NCBI GenBank assembly: GCA_001661515.1
Contig: LUVW01000014.1
Location: 434,001 to 498,000, forward strand
Direction of reading: 5' to 3'
Length of the DNA stretch: 64,000 bases
DNA from: Capniomyces stellatus
Lineage: Eukaryota; Kickxellomycota; Harpellomycetes; Harpellales; Legeriomycetaceae
Shown: positions 1 to 11,487 of the stretch, piece after piece
Layout: the number at the start of each line of letters is the position of its first letter
How positions within the stretch are numbered: position 1 is the stretch's first letter
Notes under the pieces: generated by a model
Database searches by the model: none
What the model saw: only the letters and a program-made list of their open reading frames with translations
What the model was told of the DNA's origin: nothing
Made by a program: the position numbers and the translations under genes

Positions 1-242
1 TTATTTATATTGAAGACTTTGCACTTGTTTTTATATATTTGTTTTAACAAAATCCAAATAACTCCCAGGACTAATAACATATTTACTCGGTATTCAGTGC
101 TGTTTAGCTTTTATTTTTAGATTTTGAAATAAATTTTTTTTTGTTTTAGTTTTTAGTTTTGTTTTTAGTTTTGGTTTGCTATACTAAATTCGAAAATAAA
201 GGTTGATTGCACCTAGTTAAAACACACAGTTTATTTTTAAAA
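1..242. other. AT-rich upstream flank
   Basis: T-rich sequence ahead of the first gene. I see no coding region. It presumably holds the promoter and 5' leader of the HERP-like gene that starts at 243. Confidence 0.5.
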
Positions 243-1946
243 ATGGAGAATACCGGCAACATGGTCCAGAAAGAGCATGGAACTCTGCTTTACGAGGTTA
301 TAATCTGCTCGCCGACAGTGGAGACACCCGAAAACTTTACAATATTGGTAGATAAAACCGACTGTATAAAAGAAATCAAGAAAACAATAGAAGAAAAACA
401 TCCATTACAGCCAAAGGCAGCCTCAATGCGGCTTATTTCACGTGGTAGATTATTAAAGGACGACGAGAAGGCGGAGCTTATTTTTGATGGTGTAAGTCAC
501 AAACTATACAACAGTACAAGGTGTTATACATACATGTGTTATTGGCAGCAATATTCTACTGTTCCTGCTATTTTAAATAATCAAAAAAGAAATTAAATTG
601 GCAAGACTTAGGTAGTAAGAATGAAATTGAAAACAAATAAATAATGTAATTTGTAGGCCGAAGAGGACGTCTTTCCTGCTATACACATGGTGGTTTACCC
701 ACCAATAGTATCGGCAACTAAAGGGCCAAAAAGCCCTACACCCAAGCCAAGCGAGAGTATAAACGAGATAAAAAAAGCTAGAATTGAAATCGCAGCTAAA
801 TCCAAGAAAAACGAAGCTGTAAAAGAACAAAAGAATCCAATACAAATTCCCCCTCCAATGCAACTAAACATTGCACACACACCCCTTAGCCAAAAGATTG
901 CACAACCAAATGGCCCCATGTATCAATATGTTTTAATAGAGTAAGTAATTCGTTGTTGCAGATAATGCATCATTTTTTTTTAATTTCCTTACAGTTTGTT
1001 TTTAGTAATAAGGGAAAAGAGGGAAAAAAAGTGGATAAATTAAAAAAAGAAATGATTCAACTTGCCAATTTATAGTAACCAGGCATACCTGGCAGTATGG
1101 CCACGAGTTCCAATATATGCGCCGATGCTAAGCCAGGGACAAAGTGGGTCGCAGTTTAGCAGTGATATGGCTAAAAACCAGGCTAGCCATCAATATTTGA
1201 GCCAGAGCTCTTTAAACCAGGCACCTTTTATTGGGCTTGGAAGCCAAAACTACCAGCAGTTTGGCTCGCAATTTCACCAACTAAATACACAAAGCAGTGA
1301 CGGTGTTTACATGCACAACATAAATCAAGAAGCCGTAGCGCTAGTAGTGGAGCCAGTGAACCGAAATGGGATGATGGCCAGGCTTGCTAGTCCGTTTATA
1401 GTTGCTTGGGAGTCAGTGTGTTCTGCATTCCGTCTGCTTACTTTGCGTACTCTGTTGGGCTATATATGGACGATGCTTAGAGTCTCGCTGGTGTTTTTCT
1501 TGTTTTTCCGGGATATCAAGCTGAAGATGCTGGCGACAATTACCTGTGTTGTAATAGCGTTTTTCATTCTTAAATCCGACTATGTTCAGCAGTACCTCAA
1601 TGCCCAACCAATTATCCAGCCAGTTGCCCAGCCAATTATTCCTGTCGACGCCAATGCCCCAATCAACACCGATTCTCCTGCTAACTCGCAGACTGCCGAA
1701 AGTGCCTCTAATACCCAAGACAGTGAAAACAGCCCGCCTCCATACATACCAAACGACATTACTCTACCAGATATCGGAAACAACCAAGCCCAAACAGACC
1801 CCAACCATCAAAGTACCCCCCGCCAACCCGTCACTGGAATCCCCCAGCAAGCCAACGCATCTCCGCTAGCCCGTGCCCGTGCCATGGTGTTTGCTCTAGT
1901 TTCTTCGTTGCTGCCGCCAACTCCAGCTGCTGGTGCCCAAGCATAG
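243..1946 (+). CDS. HERP-like ubiquitin-like-domain ER membrane protein
   Basis: Three exons join in frame: 243-491, 657-940 and 1076-1946, giving 467 aa. Both introns have GTAAGT donors and TAG acceptors. The first in-frame ATG is at 243. Residues about 18-83 form a ubiquitin-like domain (segments such as SMRLISRGRLLKDDE and LIFDG). A Pro/Lys-rich linker follows, then a YQYVLI motif split by intron 2, as in HERPUD-type proteins. A hydrophobic hairpin lies near residues 305-350, and the C-terminal tail is Pro/Gln/Asn-rich. Family members sit in the ER membrane with the ubiquitin-like domain in the cytosol and work in ER-associated degradation; the role here is inferred. A Dsc3-like protein is the main alternative, but the YQYVLI region favours HERP. 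Confidence 0.72.
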
Positions 1947-2197
1947 CCAATACCCCACTCTATTCTATTATAGCCCAAACCTCCGCATTACTCTATATAT
2001 CTACTAGTCTCGTTTTATTTACAGATTTTATTGTGTTTTCTATGCCATATTAATCCAGCCGCGTTTTACCACCTTAAAATTCCGTCCAAAAGCTCAACTT
2101 GGTTTTTTTTTTTTTTTTTTAATCGTTGAATCCGCATTTTGGAAGGCACTGACCAACCAGAAGCGAGTGTTAACTTTGGAATAGAGGTTAGTGGGTA

Positions 2198-2515
2198 AGC
2201 TTCTGGGAGAGGAGTTAAAACAACCAACCACCACAATTTTCAGGAATCCTGACATCCTCAGCACCAAGGCGATGCTGGCAACAGCGTCGTTTTTGGAGGC
2301 CATCCACAAACCCCGCTACTTGATCCTGTCCAGGCTTAAAGTAGCACCAATTTCCCTGAACCAATGCCCATCGGGTACGGACGATCTAATTGATCGGAGG
2401 TACTGGCTAATAGAGTCGTTAATCATATCTAAATAGCAGTGTTTTATAGTATCATCTAATGTCGTATGATTTGCTGTGTGGATTCTGTTACCAATAAATC
2501 ACATGAAATAAAAAC
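2198..2515 (+). repeat. Dispersed retroelement-like 3' end, copy 1
   Basis: Matches, in inverted orientation, the sequence at 57962-58290 with many substitutions. The match runs from a segment reading CTTCTGGGAGAGGAGTTAAA to a terminal motif GATTCTGTTACCAATAAA, followed by an A-rich tail. A frame through 2191-2436 is open (about 80 aa, no family recognised); the complementary strand is nearly open too. A T20 run at 2103-2120 lies to the left. The element is on the same strand as, and 3' of, the HERP-like gene. 5' truncation with a shared 3' end fits a non-LTR retroelement, but no reverse transcriptase is visible. Confidence 0.6.
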
Positions 2516-3067
2516 AAAAAAAGTGAGAAATTGACGAGTTTTTTTTTGTGATATTCATTTAGAATTTAGTTTTTTTTTATTGAAAATTTATTTAGAATTT
2601 TGAATAAAACGTGCAAATTAACAATGTCACTCAATATGTTTTTTTTTGTTCCTTTCTATCAGAGTAAAACCCCCAAAACAAAGCCCCAAAATAAAACTCG
2701 TACCAAGACTTAAAGTAAGACCCCCCATATTGAAAGGAGAACTAAATAAACGAATTAGTGCATATATTTTGACTGCATACTTGCGCAATAGCAGAGTTCA
2801 AAAGCATTATCTTGGTAAATAATATTCAACATTTAAATGAAAAAAAAAAGTTGATTTCTAGAAAGGTTTAATTCACATTCTACACTCCTTGGTAACAAAA
2901 ACCGACTTTGACACTGAGCACAATCCTGCGGTTTTAGAATCGGCGCAGACGCAAAAAAAGAAAAGAATAATAAAATAAAACCCAAAAAAAAGCACTGACT
3001 TGAAATTCCCAATTTCAACTTGCAGTCAGTAAATACTTGATATATAAAATGGAATGCGATGACTTGA
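2516..3067. other. AT-rich intergenic region
   Basis: Holds homopolymer T and A runs. A minus-strand open frame at 2833-3258 has low-complexity Phe/Ser-rich translation and overlaps the 5' end of the ankyrin gene; I do not regard it as coding. Confidence 0.4.
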
Positions 3068-5355
3068 ATGTCCAAAGTCCGAGTAGTGAAGGTAATATCT
3101 GCAGTAAAATTTACTGAATCAACTCGCTTCCAAATAAAAAAGCAAAATAAAAAGGTCTTTTTATAACAATGAGATCTGCAGCTTGGAATAGATTTAAATT
3201 GAACATGGTTATTCTGGGGGCACTTTTCTTTGAAAAGTTTTTGTTTGGCAATTAGCAATCAAGCCAACAAAAAAAAAATACTGGTATAATAGTTTCTCTG
3301 TTATTTTGTGTTCAAAAAGTAGTGCAGAATGAGGCGGACAAATACCCGAATGCATCAAGCACACATGGCAAAGTAGATTTAGATTTAGATTTGGCTGGAA
3401 AAGCAGAGACGCAGCTTATAATATATAGAAACGTTGATGGTAAAGACAACGGAAAGCATAGTAAGTTTTGAATTGGTATTTGTGAGTTTAACAATCAAGT
3501 TAATTGAATTTGCGCAGCATTTTTTATTTTATTTTATTTTATTTTTACTATTACTTTTAGTTTACAAGATTAAAAAAATAGATTGTATATATATGTTTGT
3601 GTAGAGGAAGAGTCGGTAGATATATTTCCAAACACTAGTTCAAGGTTGAGTGGTAAAGGCGATGTTTATCGGGACATTTCTTTGGATTTGCGACATGGGT
3701 TGGGGGCTTCAAGAGAAAAGCTAGAGTACAGCAACTATGAAATCCAAATAGAGGATTTCCAAAAAGTAACAAACGGTATGCACGCAGTGTCGTTTGGTCA
3801 TAAAGAACCAGAAAACAAGGAGGTGTGCTGGGCGCAATGGAGGACGGGTAGGTATGGAGAGCGAAGCAGTAAAGCGGGGGACTCAAACTCGCCTTTTAAA
3901 AGGGCAAATATGTCTGAATATGGTGTGCGAAGAACAAGAGATGCGGCAGCTGGCACCAATTACCGTCGGTTGGGAGTTGTTAGGCGAAACGAGGGGAACT
4001 GCACAGAGTTTGAGGGGTCTTCGAGTCGAGTAAGTAGAAGGTGCAGTTCGGGGGGATTTGAAAGCAGCCAAATAAGCAAATACAGACCTGGTGTGGGGTC
4101 GGTGATTCGGGATATCGAGAGCAGAAAAACCAGAAAGGCGTTAGTGATGGCGCTTAAAAAATGGACTGAGAGGCACGAGGAGGAGTCTGCGCAAGTGAGC
4201 GAAATGGGCAGAAGTACGGCTAGCGAGCTTGCAAAGATGATTGGGAATGGGTCAATAGCAAACACATACGATGGTTCGCGCAGAACAGCGTTGCATGTTG
4301 CTTGTTCAGTTGGAAATTTCGAAGCTGTCGAGTTTTTGCTTGGAATTGGAGTGGATCCAAACATAGTTGATATATGCGGAAATACGCCTCTAATTCTTGC
4401 TGCAGTTTCTGGGTTCACCGAAATTGTTCTCATCCTGCTGCAATATGGCGCTGATCCTCGTGCTGGCAGCCAAAGACTATCGCCATCATCAATGGTCAGG
4501 CTGAGGCTGAAGCAGCTGAGGTCGCATGTTCGTCAAGGGCGATCGCTTACAAAATCTGCGTTTACAAGCGGAAGCTCGTTCAGCAACCTAAGCAGACATA
4601 AAGGCAGTAATCGGAGCAGAGCCCAGCTGGTCACCCAAGAGTGCCTATCTATCCTAAGAATCCTCGAGTTTTATATGAATGAAGACCAAGGTAACAGCGG
4701 CAAACCTTTATTATTATTATTGTTATTATTATTTGGTATTGGGGGCTTTTGTATGGGTAAAACTAGTATTCCATACTTTGTTATTTAATACTAACAGTGC
4801 TTGTTTTTATTTTATTTTATTATTATTTTTTTTTTAGAGTCGGGTGGGAAGTCGGCTGATAACAAACAGGTTTCGGTAACTCGGTCTACTTCAGACTTTA
4901 AAGCTACATTCGATGACCTGGCTGACCAGCTACAAAAGCTGTCGATTCCCTCAGTCCCACCACCAACTACATCCACTTCCATTTCCACGCCCACATTCAA
5001 ATCCACATTCAAATCCACAACACCTACAACTGAATCTGATCCAAGTTTCAGCTCATTTAGAAACACGAGCAGAAACTCTGGATCAGAGCATCAGTCTGGT
5101 TCTGCAGGAGGAAATCTTGGCCATGTCGACATACATTCAGGTCATGCGAGACAACCCGAGTCACGGCTAGACACTGCTACAACCAATCTAGCCGGATCGC
5201 ATCCAGGTGCTATTGAGAGTTTGGCTAGTAGTCAAAACACATCCAACAGCAGTGCATATAAACTCGAACCTTTGGCCAACGATGAGAAAACTCGGGAGAT
5301 TGAGCAGCTACTCGACACTCTTGGTACTTTGGTTGAGCAACTTGACCTGAAATAG
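3068..5355 (+). CDS. Ankyrin-repeat protein
   Basis: Modelled with four exons: 3068-3091, 3328-3460, 3605-4690 and 4838-5355, about 586 aa. Junctions 2-4 are in phase with GTAAGT or GTAACA donors and TAG acceptors. The eight-codon first exon is the weakest part. The N-terminal 270 residues are charged and Ser/Arg-rich. Two clear ankyrin repeats lie at about residues 275-345 (RTALHVACSVGNFEAVEFLL, then NTPLILAAVSGFTEIVLILL followed by YGADPRA). A basic Ser-rich stretch follows, then a Thr/Ser/Pro-rich tail ending in an acidic, helical segment (REIEQLLDTLGTLVEQLDL). Such repeats bind proteins; no enzyme domain is visible and I assign no pathway. The gene converges on hexokinase. Confidence 0.75.
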
Positions 5356-5670
5356 ACAACCCGTTTAGAAATCTAGCCCTTTCCCCTGTTCTTTTTTTCT
5401 TTTCTTCTTTCTTTGCTCGTCGCTAATCTTTCAAACATAAACTGTGCGTGTGTTTAATATAAAAACCAGCTTGTAAATAAAACAATCCATTGTTGGTTTT
5501 GTAAACCAAGTTAATTTTGGCATTCAAATTAGTTGAAGATTCTTAACTTTAGTACAACGCAAAAAAAAGAAGAAAAAAAAAAAAGCCGACAAGATTAGAA
5601 GAGTTAAATGATAAAGTATAGAATAAACACAGTATGAATGGGCGAAAAGTGTGAAAGACGTGGTTATAAA
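5356..5670. other. Convergent 3' spacer
   Basis: Short AT-rich spacer between the stop codons of the ankyrin gene (plus) and hexokinase (minus). It contains a CT-rich tract, one clear AATAAA and a poly-A run at about 5570-5583. No gene is seen. Confidence 0.5.
5476..5481 (+). terminator. Likely poly(A) signal of the ankyrin gene
   Basis: AATAAA about 120 bases after the stop codon, at a normal distance for a 3' UTR. Assigned by motif only. Confidence 0.4.
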
Positions 5671-7086
5671 CTAGCTGGTCTTTGAGCTGGCAATCATAGC
5701 AACAATAGCCGCACCTACTCCTGAGCCGTCTTTTGCGAGTCTAAGGGTAACTCTGCTGGCTCTTTCTTCACCCAAAATTCTTTTGGATTCTTCAACCAGA
5801 GACTCTTCAAATCCTGGGTAGAACTGATACATTGATCCATCAATACCAACAGACAAATCCTTTTCGAGCAATTCTGGCCTCCATAAAAGCACACCGCACA
5901 TTGCTGCTGCACTGAGACGCTTCGAGCGATGTCCAACCATTTCGCAAACCTCCTTGACTACCTGGCGGTCTCTAAGAGTGGTTTCTGGAACATTCAATGT
6001 CATTTCTATAACAAGGCGAACCTCCTCAAGATCCTTTGACGAGTCTGCTACAATTGCCGAGATGTAGGATGTGTCAAAGCTGTACTCTTTATTGAGAATG
6101 TCTGAGGACTGCCCCTTGAACAAAACTCTGCGGTCAATCAGCCATAGCATAGCGTTTCTTGCAACCTCGCCCAGGTACATTCCTGAAATCATCTTTTCAA
6201 AGACTTGCAGTCCATGGTTTTGCGACTTTCTGTTGAGCTTGTTGTCGTATGGTGTGTATGGGAGTAGGCTCACTTTATTGTCCAGGGCTCCCCATTCCAT
6301 GTTGATAATCATTTCGTTGTCCTTGCTGTGCTCTTCGTTGGTCTTGTCCCACTTTTCAATCTTTGACATCTCTTCCCAGTAACAGGCGTTGGTGCCAGTT
6401 CCGAAAATAATCCCCATCTGCGAGTCTGGATATGAGTATCCGCACGCCATCAACGAGCCAATTGTGTCGTTCACAATTGCAACTATCTTCACGTTCAGGT
6501 GGTGCCTCATAAACGCATCCTGTGTAAGCATCACTACATCTCTGCCTACAGCATTTGGAACCGTAAATCCTTTGTTCCACATTGTCAGCTTTCCCCTTGC
6601 AATTCCTGTTTGGTCAACTGGGAAAGAAAAGGTAAATCCACAAGGAATGTCCTTTGACCCTTTCTTTATCTCGATTTCATGGGAAAACAAGAACTTTTCA
6701 ACACACCCAGCAATCCAGTCAAACAGCGTCTCCTTCTTTGCTTCGGCTGATACCGTAAACTTTTGCTGAACTAGGTCATATGTCGAATCTCCGTTCAACG
6801 TAACTTTGCAAACACGGAGATTCGTTCCCCCCAAATCAAGTGAAAGGTATGTACCCTTCTCTTTTCCTGTAGGCCTCCCCGTAACATACGAAGGAATCAT
6901 GGGCAGCAATCCATCGTGTTTAGACAGCCCATCTTTCATCTCCAAATGCAACTCTTTTATAATCTCTTCCATCTTTTCATCACTAACTTCAAACTCTTCT
7001 CTCATATCCTTAAGCATTGCCTCCAGCTTCTCCTCCTCAGAAACGCTGCTGCGTTTGTTCGCATTTACCTTGGTGGCTTCAGTCAT
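5671..7086 (-). CDS. HXK: Hexokinase
   Basis: Single exon, 471 aa, the usual length for a fungal hexokinase. It phosphorylates glucose and other hexoses with ATP at the first step of glycolysis, in the cytosol. Visible signatures in order: LSLDLGGTNLRV near residue 81 (phosphate 1 loop), FTFSFPV near 152 (sugar binding), LTMWNKGF near 168, IVNDTIGSLMACGY near 206 with the catalytic Asp, GIIFGTGTNACYWE near 226 (phosphate 2), INMEWGAL near 263 and a C-terminal DGSGVGAAI loop (adenosine). All key residues are present, so activity is expected. The N-terminal 30 residues are charged, with no organelle-targeting signal. The ATG at 7084-7086 is the first in frame. Confidence 0.97.
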   Translation of the reverse strand: MTEATKVNANKRSSVSEEEKLEAMLKDMREEFEVSDEKMEEIIKELHLEMKDGLSKHDGLLPMIPSYVTGRPTGKEKGTYLSLDLGGTNLRVCKVTLNGDSTYDLVQQKFTVSAEAKKETLFDWIAGCVEKFLFSHEIEIKKGSKDIPCGFTFSFPVDQTGIARGKLTMWNKGFTVPNAVGRDVVMLTQDAFMRHHLNVKIVAIVNDTIGSLMACGYSYPDSQMGIIFGTGTNACYWEEMSKIEKWDKTNEEHSKDNEMIINMEWGALDNKVSLLPYTPYDNKLNRKSQNHGLQVFEKMISGMYLGEVARNAMLWLIDRRVLFKGQSSDILNKEYSFDTSYISAIVADSSKDLEEVRLVIEMTLNVPETTLRDRQVVKEVCEMVGHRSKRLSAAAMCGVLLWRPELLEKDLSVGIDGSMYQFYPGFEESLVEESKRILGEERASRVTLRLAKDGSGVGAAIVAMIASSKTS

Positions 7087-10000
7087 TGTTATTGCAGGGC
7101 TAGTTTTTGTCTTCCTGGCTTCTACTACAGTTTGTCTACCTATTTTATTTATTTATTTATTTTTGTATCATTGAGGAAAGAAGAGTTATATGAATGATTA
7201 TTGCAGTAAAGTATATTCTCTCAAAACACACACACACCCTCCTGTAAGTTTGGTTTGTTGTAAATATAATGGCTGTCCGCACTTACTCTTGTTACAATTA
7301 GCTAGTAAGGCTGCAATTCAAGAGTTCTTTAGTTTATTTATTTAAATAGCTAGAGTAGAAGACTTAAAATGTCAGTTAAATTTTTATACTGTTTGAGGGA
7401 ACACTGTCCTTTACATCTAATTAAATATGTTTTTTTTTTCACTCGGCAACTTTTTCTTTACACTTTATTAAATTGTGTGACTTTTTATTAGCATCAAAAT
7501 ATCACATCTTCAACACCAACATCAGAGCCAGAGACAAGAGTCAGTATCGTTTTCATTTTCATTATCAACACCCAGATTCTGCAACAGTATCAATGTCAGC
7601 ATCACACTTTTTAGCATCGAGTGGCAAGTGTCAAACCAATTTTACTAAATGAATGCCAATGCTTCTTTACTGATGCCTGTGCTGTTTCAAATTTTGCTAT
7701 AAATCAATGACAAATTCCCATCAATTAGGTTCTTGAATCGAGGTTTCTAAATCTTGCTTGCTTGGAATTCGCTAGTTACAAAAACACTCTCTCCTAAAAT
7801 TATATAAAACTCCCTTTTGAATTTCGTTTTGTTTACATTTGTTTTCGGCATTTACACTTGATTCCAATCTACTCGAATGATTTTTGTCCAATAGCAGCTG
7901 GCCAGTACTTTTTATTTTTCTCCTTCATTTTTTTTTGTTTATTATGAAGCCATTCTAAACACTAAAGCAAAATGTGCTTGCATCGATACAGCTGGTTAAA
8001 CACATTGATCATCAGATAAAATAAAGTATAATGAAATAAAGTAGAGTCCTTGAAACTGGCCTTGCTGAGTTGTGGTTGGTCCATAAACAATTCCTTGACC
8101 GCTTTGTACCTTCTATTTACTCCTTCGTGCTCCTTTTTATTATTACTATCAATTTTGCAACATCTGAGTTTGCAGCGGTAAATGCGTGCATATCATTAAA
8201 TAATTCCTATTCGAATTTGTAATTTTAGAAGAGACCAATGATTTTTTTTTTTGATTTTTAATTGCTGGACATTAAACTTTATTTATCCCATTAACGCATC
8301 TCACACTTATTTATCAAGTCAGCTTAGCGTATTTGTTTTTTTTAGAGATATGAAAGCGTAATTGTTTTTGTAAACCGCGAAATTTAAAATAATATATTAA
8401 AAAGGTCTATACGCTATAATCTGCGCTCACTCATTCAGAATTCAGCTCATTCATACAGGCATTTATATCATCACTAATCGACGCACGCCATCCATTGTTT
8501 ATTACCCACCATTCATCACACATCACATATACTGCTTATAATTTATATGTCTGTTTGTCATGAACTTCAATCACATGTTGGTCAGTGCATGCTATCGAGT
8601 TTCTGGTGACATGGTGTTGACTGAAACAGCGGTCCTGAGTGTCACAAAATATTCAACCGCATACTAGCTCAGCTATAGTATTGCCGAAATATTTTTCTAT
8701 TTTTTTACTGAACTTGTTGCCTTTTGCTCTTTTGTTTTGTTGCTTTAGTTATTTGCCGAATTCCTCCGACTTTTTGTCTTTAATTTTTTTGACTTTCTAC
8801 TTTAACTTTTTGACTTTCTACTTTAATTTTATTGGTAAGCTCACTAATTTTTATCACCGAGTGTCGTTAATACTTTGTACTATGTGTACTCAATTGGGTT
8901 TGTGTAAATTTTCTCATTTTCTTTTCTCGCTTTCTTTTCTCCGCATTTTAACATTTGGATAGTAATTTTGAAAGTTGTTTTTTTATTAAACAGTTTGGTA
9001 AAAATGAATTGCAAAGTGTCTTCCCCTCCCACTCCAGCTTTCACTTCCACCAAATTCAGTCCATATATTAAAAAATATATTAAATGAATCAAGCAACCTA
9101 CACCAATAAGAGCGATCAAACCGAACTGAAGGTTTAAAGGGATACCAATCTAATTGAAAAAGGGTAATCGCCAAAGCAACAATATCACTGCTATTACTAG
9201 CCATAACTACTAATGTGAGACAGCAAAGTGGTGGCCTAAAGTAGTTTTGTAAGCCATAGGCAATCGCGTAATATTAAATTGCTTGCTTATTTTTACAGCT
9301 GGAATTTTCATTTAAACGTTCTCAATGGAGTTTGGCTATAAATAAATATTCAACCAAGTACAATCCAATATTTTGGATTATGTGCACTCCAATGATGCAA
9401 ATATGTTAGCAATCCTAACAAAATAAATTTAAGTATGCTAACAATCTTGCTCAACTTTTTTTTTTACAAGATGGATTGCGAAGAGACAATAGGAAAAATA
9501 TATGGTATATTTTAGATGAATGCATTTTATGCTAAATGATAGCAAGAATGTATATATTCCAAGCCAATAACAAGATATTGGTAAAAGTAGATATTTAACA
9601 GGTTTGAGGTTAGTAATGGTAATGCGATTAATGACAGGATTGATCATTTTACTCATTGGTTTATCTATAGTCACTAGCAGCAAGTAAAACTGGTTAATAC
9701 GTTTCCAATATCACTATACTAGATAGTGTACTGGAGAGTAATGTGTTGTAGTTTGCTGAGTTCAAGATTGATGTTTCTTGCTATTAACGACAGTAAATCA
9801 GGTTCAAGTGTTGGAAGCGAATGGGGTTTAGTCACATATGAGAATGATTTGTCATTGTCTATTTCTTTAATAAAGAAAACTGCTTGTTTTAGAGAACCCA
9901 ATGCTATTAGTAGATAGTTATTCATATCTTGGAATAATGTAGATTAATTTTTTGATTAATGCTTTGTACCAATTCGCATTTATTGATTTCTAACGTTGCA

Positions 10001-10323
10001 GTTTAAATACTCTTCTTTCAGGCAACTGTACTTTTGACTTTACATTCAGCGTGTGGTCTAGATACTTTACTTGCCATACCCAACCTCTTGTTGATTTTCT
10101 AGCTAGTTTTAAATTGAAACTGTACATCATTTCAAAACATCGATTTTTTTCTTTCTAGTTTGACAAGCGTATTCTGATTGATACTGCGGAAAGTAAAAGA
10201 AAAAAGCCGTGCTTTGATTAGTCAACTAGACAAAGGTGCCAACAAATACCTGCAAAGAAAACAAAACACAAAAGTAGCACCAAAACACAACAGTAACACC
10301 AAAACACAACAAGAAAACAAAGT
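7087..10323. other. 3.2 kb region without a confident gene
   Basis: AT-rich, with many homopolymer runs. Short open frames exist on both strands (for example 8639-8962 plus and 9438-9925 minus), but none has a start, splice signals and composition that make a convincing gene. The minus-strand frames at 8880-9204 look most like remains of a membrane-protein gene and are listed separately. The promoters of hexokinase (minus) and the PLC-like gene (plus) should lie at the two ends. Confidence 0.5.
8880..9204 (-). pseudogene. Possible frame-shifted small membrane-protein gene
   Basis: An ATG at 9202-9204 opens a frame beginning MASNSSDIVALAITLFQLDW. After a run of Ts and As near 9135 the sensible reading moves to another frame that is strongly hydrophobic (LIALIGVGCLIHLIYFLIYG) and ends in a Lys-rich tail. 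I find no GT-AG intron of plausible length that would join them. It could be a pseudogene, a sequencing indel or chance. No family is recognised. Confidence 0.22.
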
Positions 10324-11487
10324 ATGGTTCCTATATTATCGATTTTCAGCGGTCGCCGCAATACGGCACTGTTGCATATGGTGATATTTTGCATATTGTG
10401 TTTGTATGTAGCTGCTCGGGAAGAGCCAAGTTGTAACGGTGATAGTAACTTGTGCAAAACCCAGTACAACAAGGTAGCCTTTGCATGCACGCATAACTCT
10501 TTTGCAAACATCAACAGCAACATGGCGTCGAACCAAAAGAAATCCATCAACGCTCAGCTTGACGACGGGGTTAGAGCCTTTATGCTGGACTTGCACAAAA
10601 GAAAAGAGTCGACGATTACAAAGGCGCTTGGCGATAAGCTGGGCTATTTGAAGGGTCTTATAGGAGGCCAGTTGTCGGCGCTTAATAAACGGCAGGAGAG
10701 TGAACAGCGCTCGGCCGAGATAGAGTTGTGCCACTCTTCGTGTTTGCTGTTGGATCAGGGCGACCTTAAGAGTACCTTGGACAGTATCAAAGAATTTATG
10801 GAGAACAATCCTAGTGAAGTGGTTACACTGATTTTAGAGAACTTTGATGGGTTTTCGTCAAAGGAAATTGCTTCGAATTTCCAGGATACAGGGTTGGATA
10901 AATACGCATTTAACCCAGATAGGTTCAGCAATGAAACATTCGCTTGGCCCACGTTGAAAGAAATGATAGATAGCAACGGCAAACTGGTTGTATTTTCTTC
11001 TAAAAATGTCGATAGAACCCAGGTGCCATGGATACTGCTGCAGGGAGATTACATTTCCGAGACCTCATTTGAGGTGCAAGAGGGCAGCGAGTTCAACTGC
11101 GAGTTAAAACCAAGGGGCAGGTCTCTAACGATTCTCAACCACTTTGTGTATAAAAGAATTAATTTTGGCGGAGAGGAATTCAATGCTCCATCCCTTGAAG
11201 GGTCATTAAACGCAAACAAACGCGATAGCATTATGGGGCAGGTAAAGAAATGCGAGGTATCGGCGCCTGGCCAAGTACCAAACTTTATCGCAGTGGACTA
11301 CTATGATTCAGGGGATTTATTGGAAAGTGTGGCCAACATAAACCAAGTAAAATATGTTCCTAAAAGATCAACGCCCGAATCCAAATCTAGAGACATTCTG
11401 AAAAACTTTTCAAACAAACAACACGGAACCAACTTCATGAGCAATGGGTTCGGTACTGTGTTGGCATTGGTATCTCACATATTTTAA
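10324..11487 (+). CDS. Secreted PLC-like phosphodiesterase
   Basis: Single exon, 387 aa. An N-terminal hydrophobic stretch at residues about 18-31 (HMVIFCILCLYVAA) acts as a signal peptide; a second ATG at 10378 would place it closer to the N terminus. The body matches the PI-PLC X-like phosphodiesterase superfamily (TIM barrel): ACTHNSF near residue 54 with the first catalytic His, QLDDGVRAFMLDLH near 78 and ELCHSSC near 137 with the second His position, then NPSEVVTLILENFDG. A hydrophobic tail (GFGTVLALVSHIF) preceded by small residues suggests a GPI anchor. Fungal relatives are secreted or wall-bound proteins of uncertain substrate, so I do not claim phosphoinositide cleavage. Four or more Cys in the body fit a secreted protein. 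Confidence 0.85.
   Translation: MVPILSIFSGRRNTALLHMVIFCILCLYVAAREEPSCNGDSNLCKTQYNKVAFACTHNSFANINSNMASNQKKSINAQLDDGVRAFMLDLHKRKESTITKALGDKLGYLKGLIGGQLSALNKRQESEQRSAEIELCHSSCLLLDQGDLKSTLDSIKEFMENNPSEVVTLILENFDGFSSKEIASNFQDTGLDKYAFNPDRFSNETFAWPTLKEMIDSNGKLVVFSSKNVDRTQVPWILLQGDYISETSFEVQEGSEFNCELKPRGRSLTILNHFVYKRINFGGEEFNAPSLEGSLNANKRDSIMGQVKKCEVSAPGQVPNFIAVDYYDSGDLLESVANINQVKYVPKRSTPESKSRDILKNFSNKQHGTNFMSNGFGTVLALVSHIF

Noticed and set aside
2833..3258. Minus-strand ORF of 141 codons
   Set aside because: Low-complexity Phe/Ser translation, overlaps the ankyrin gene start and has no family resemblance.
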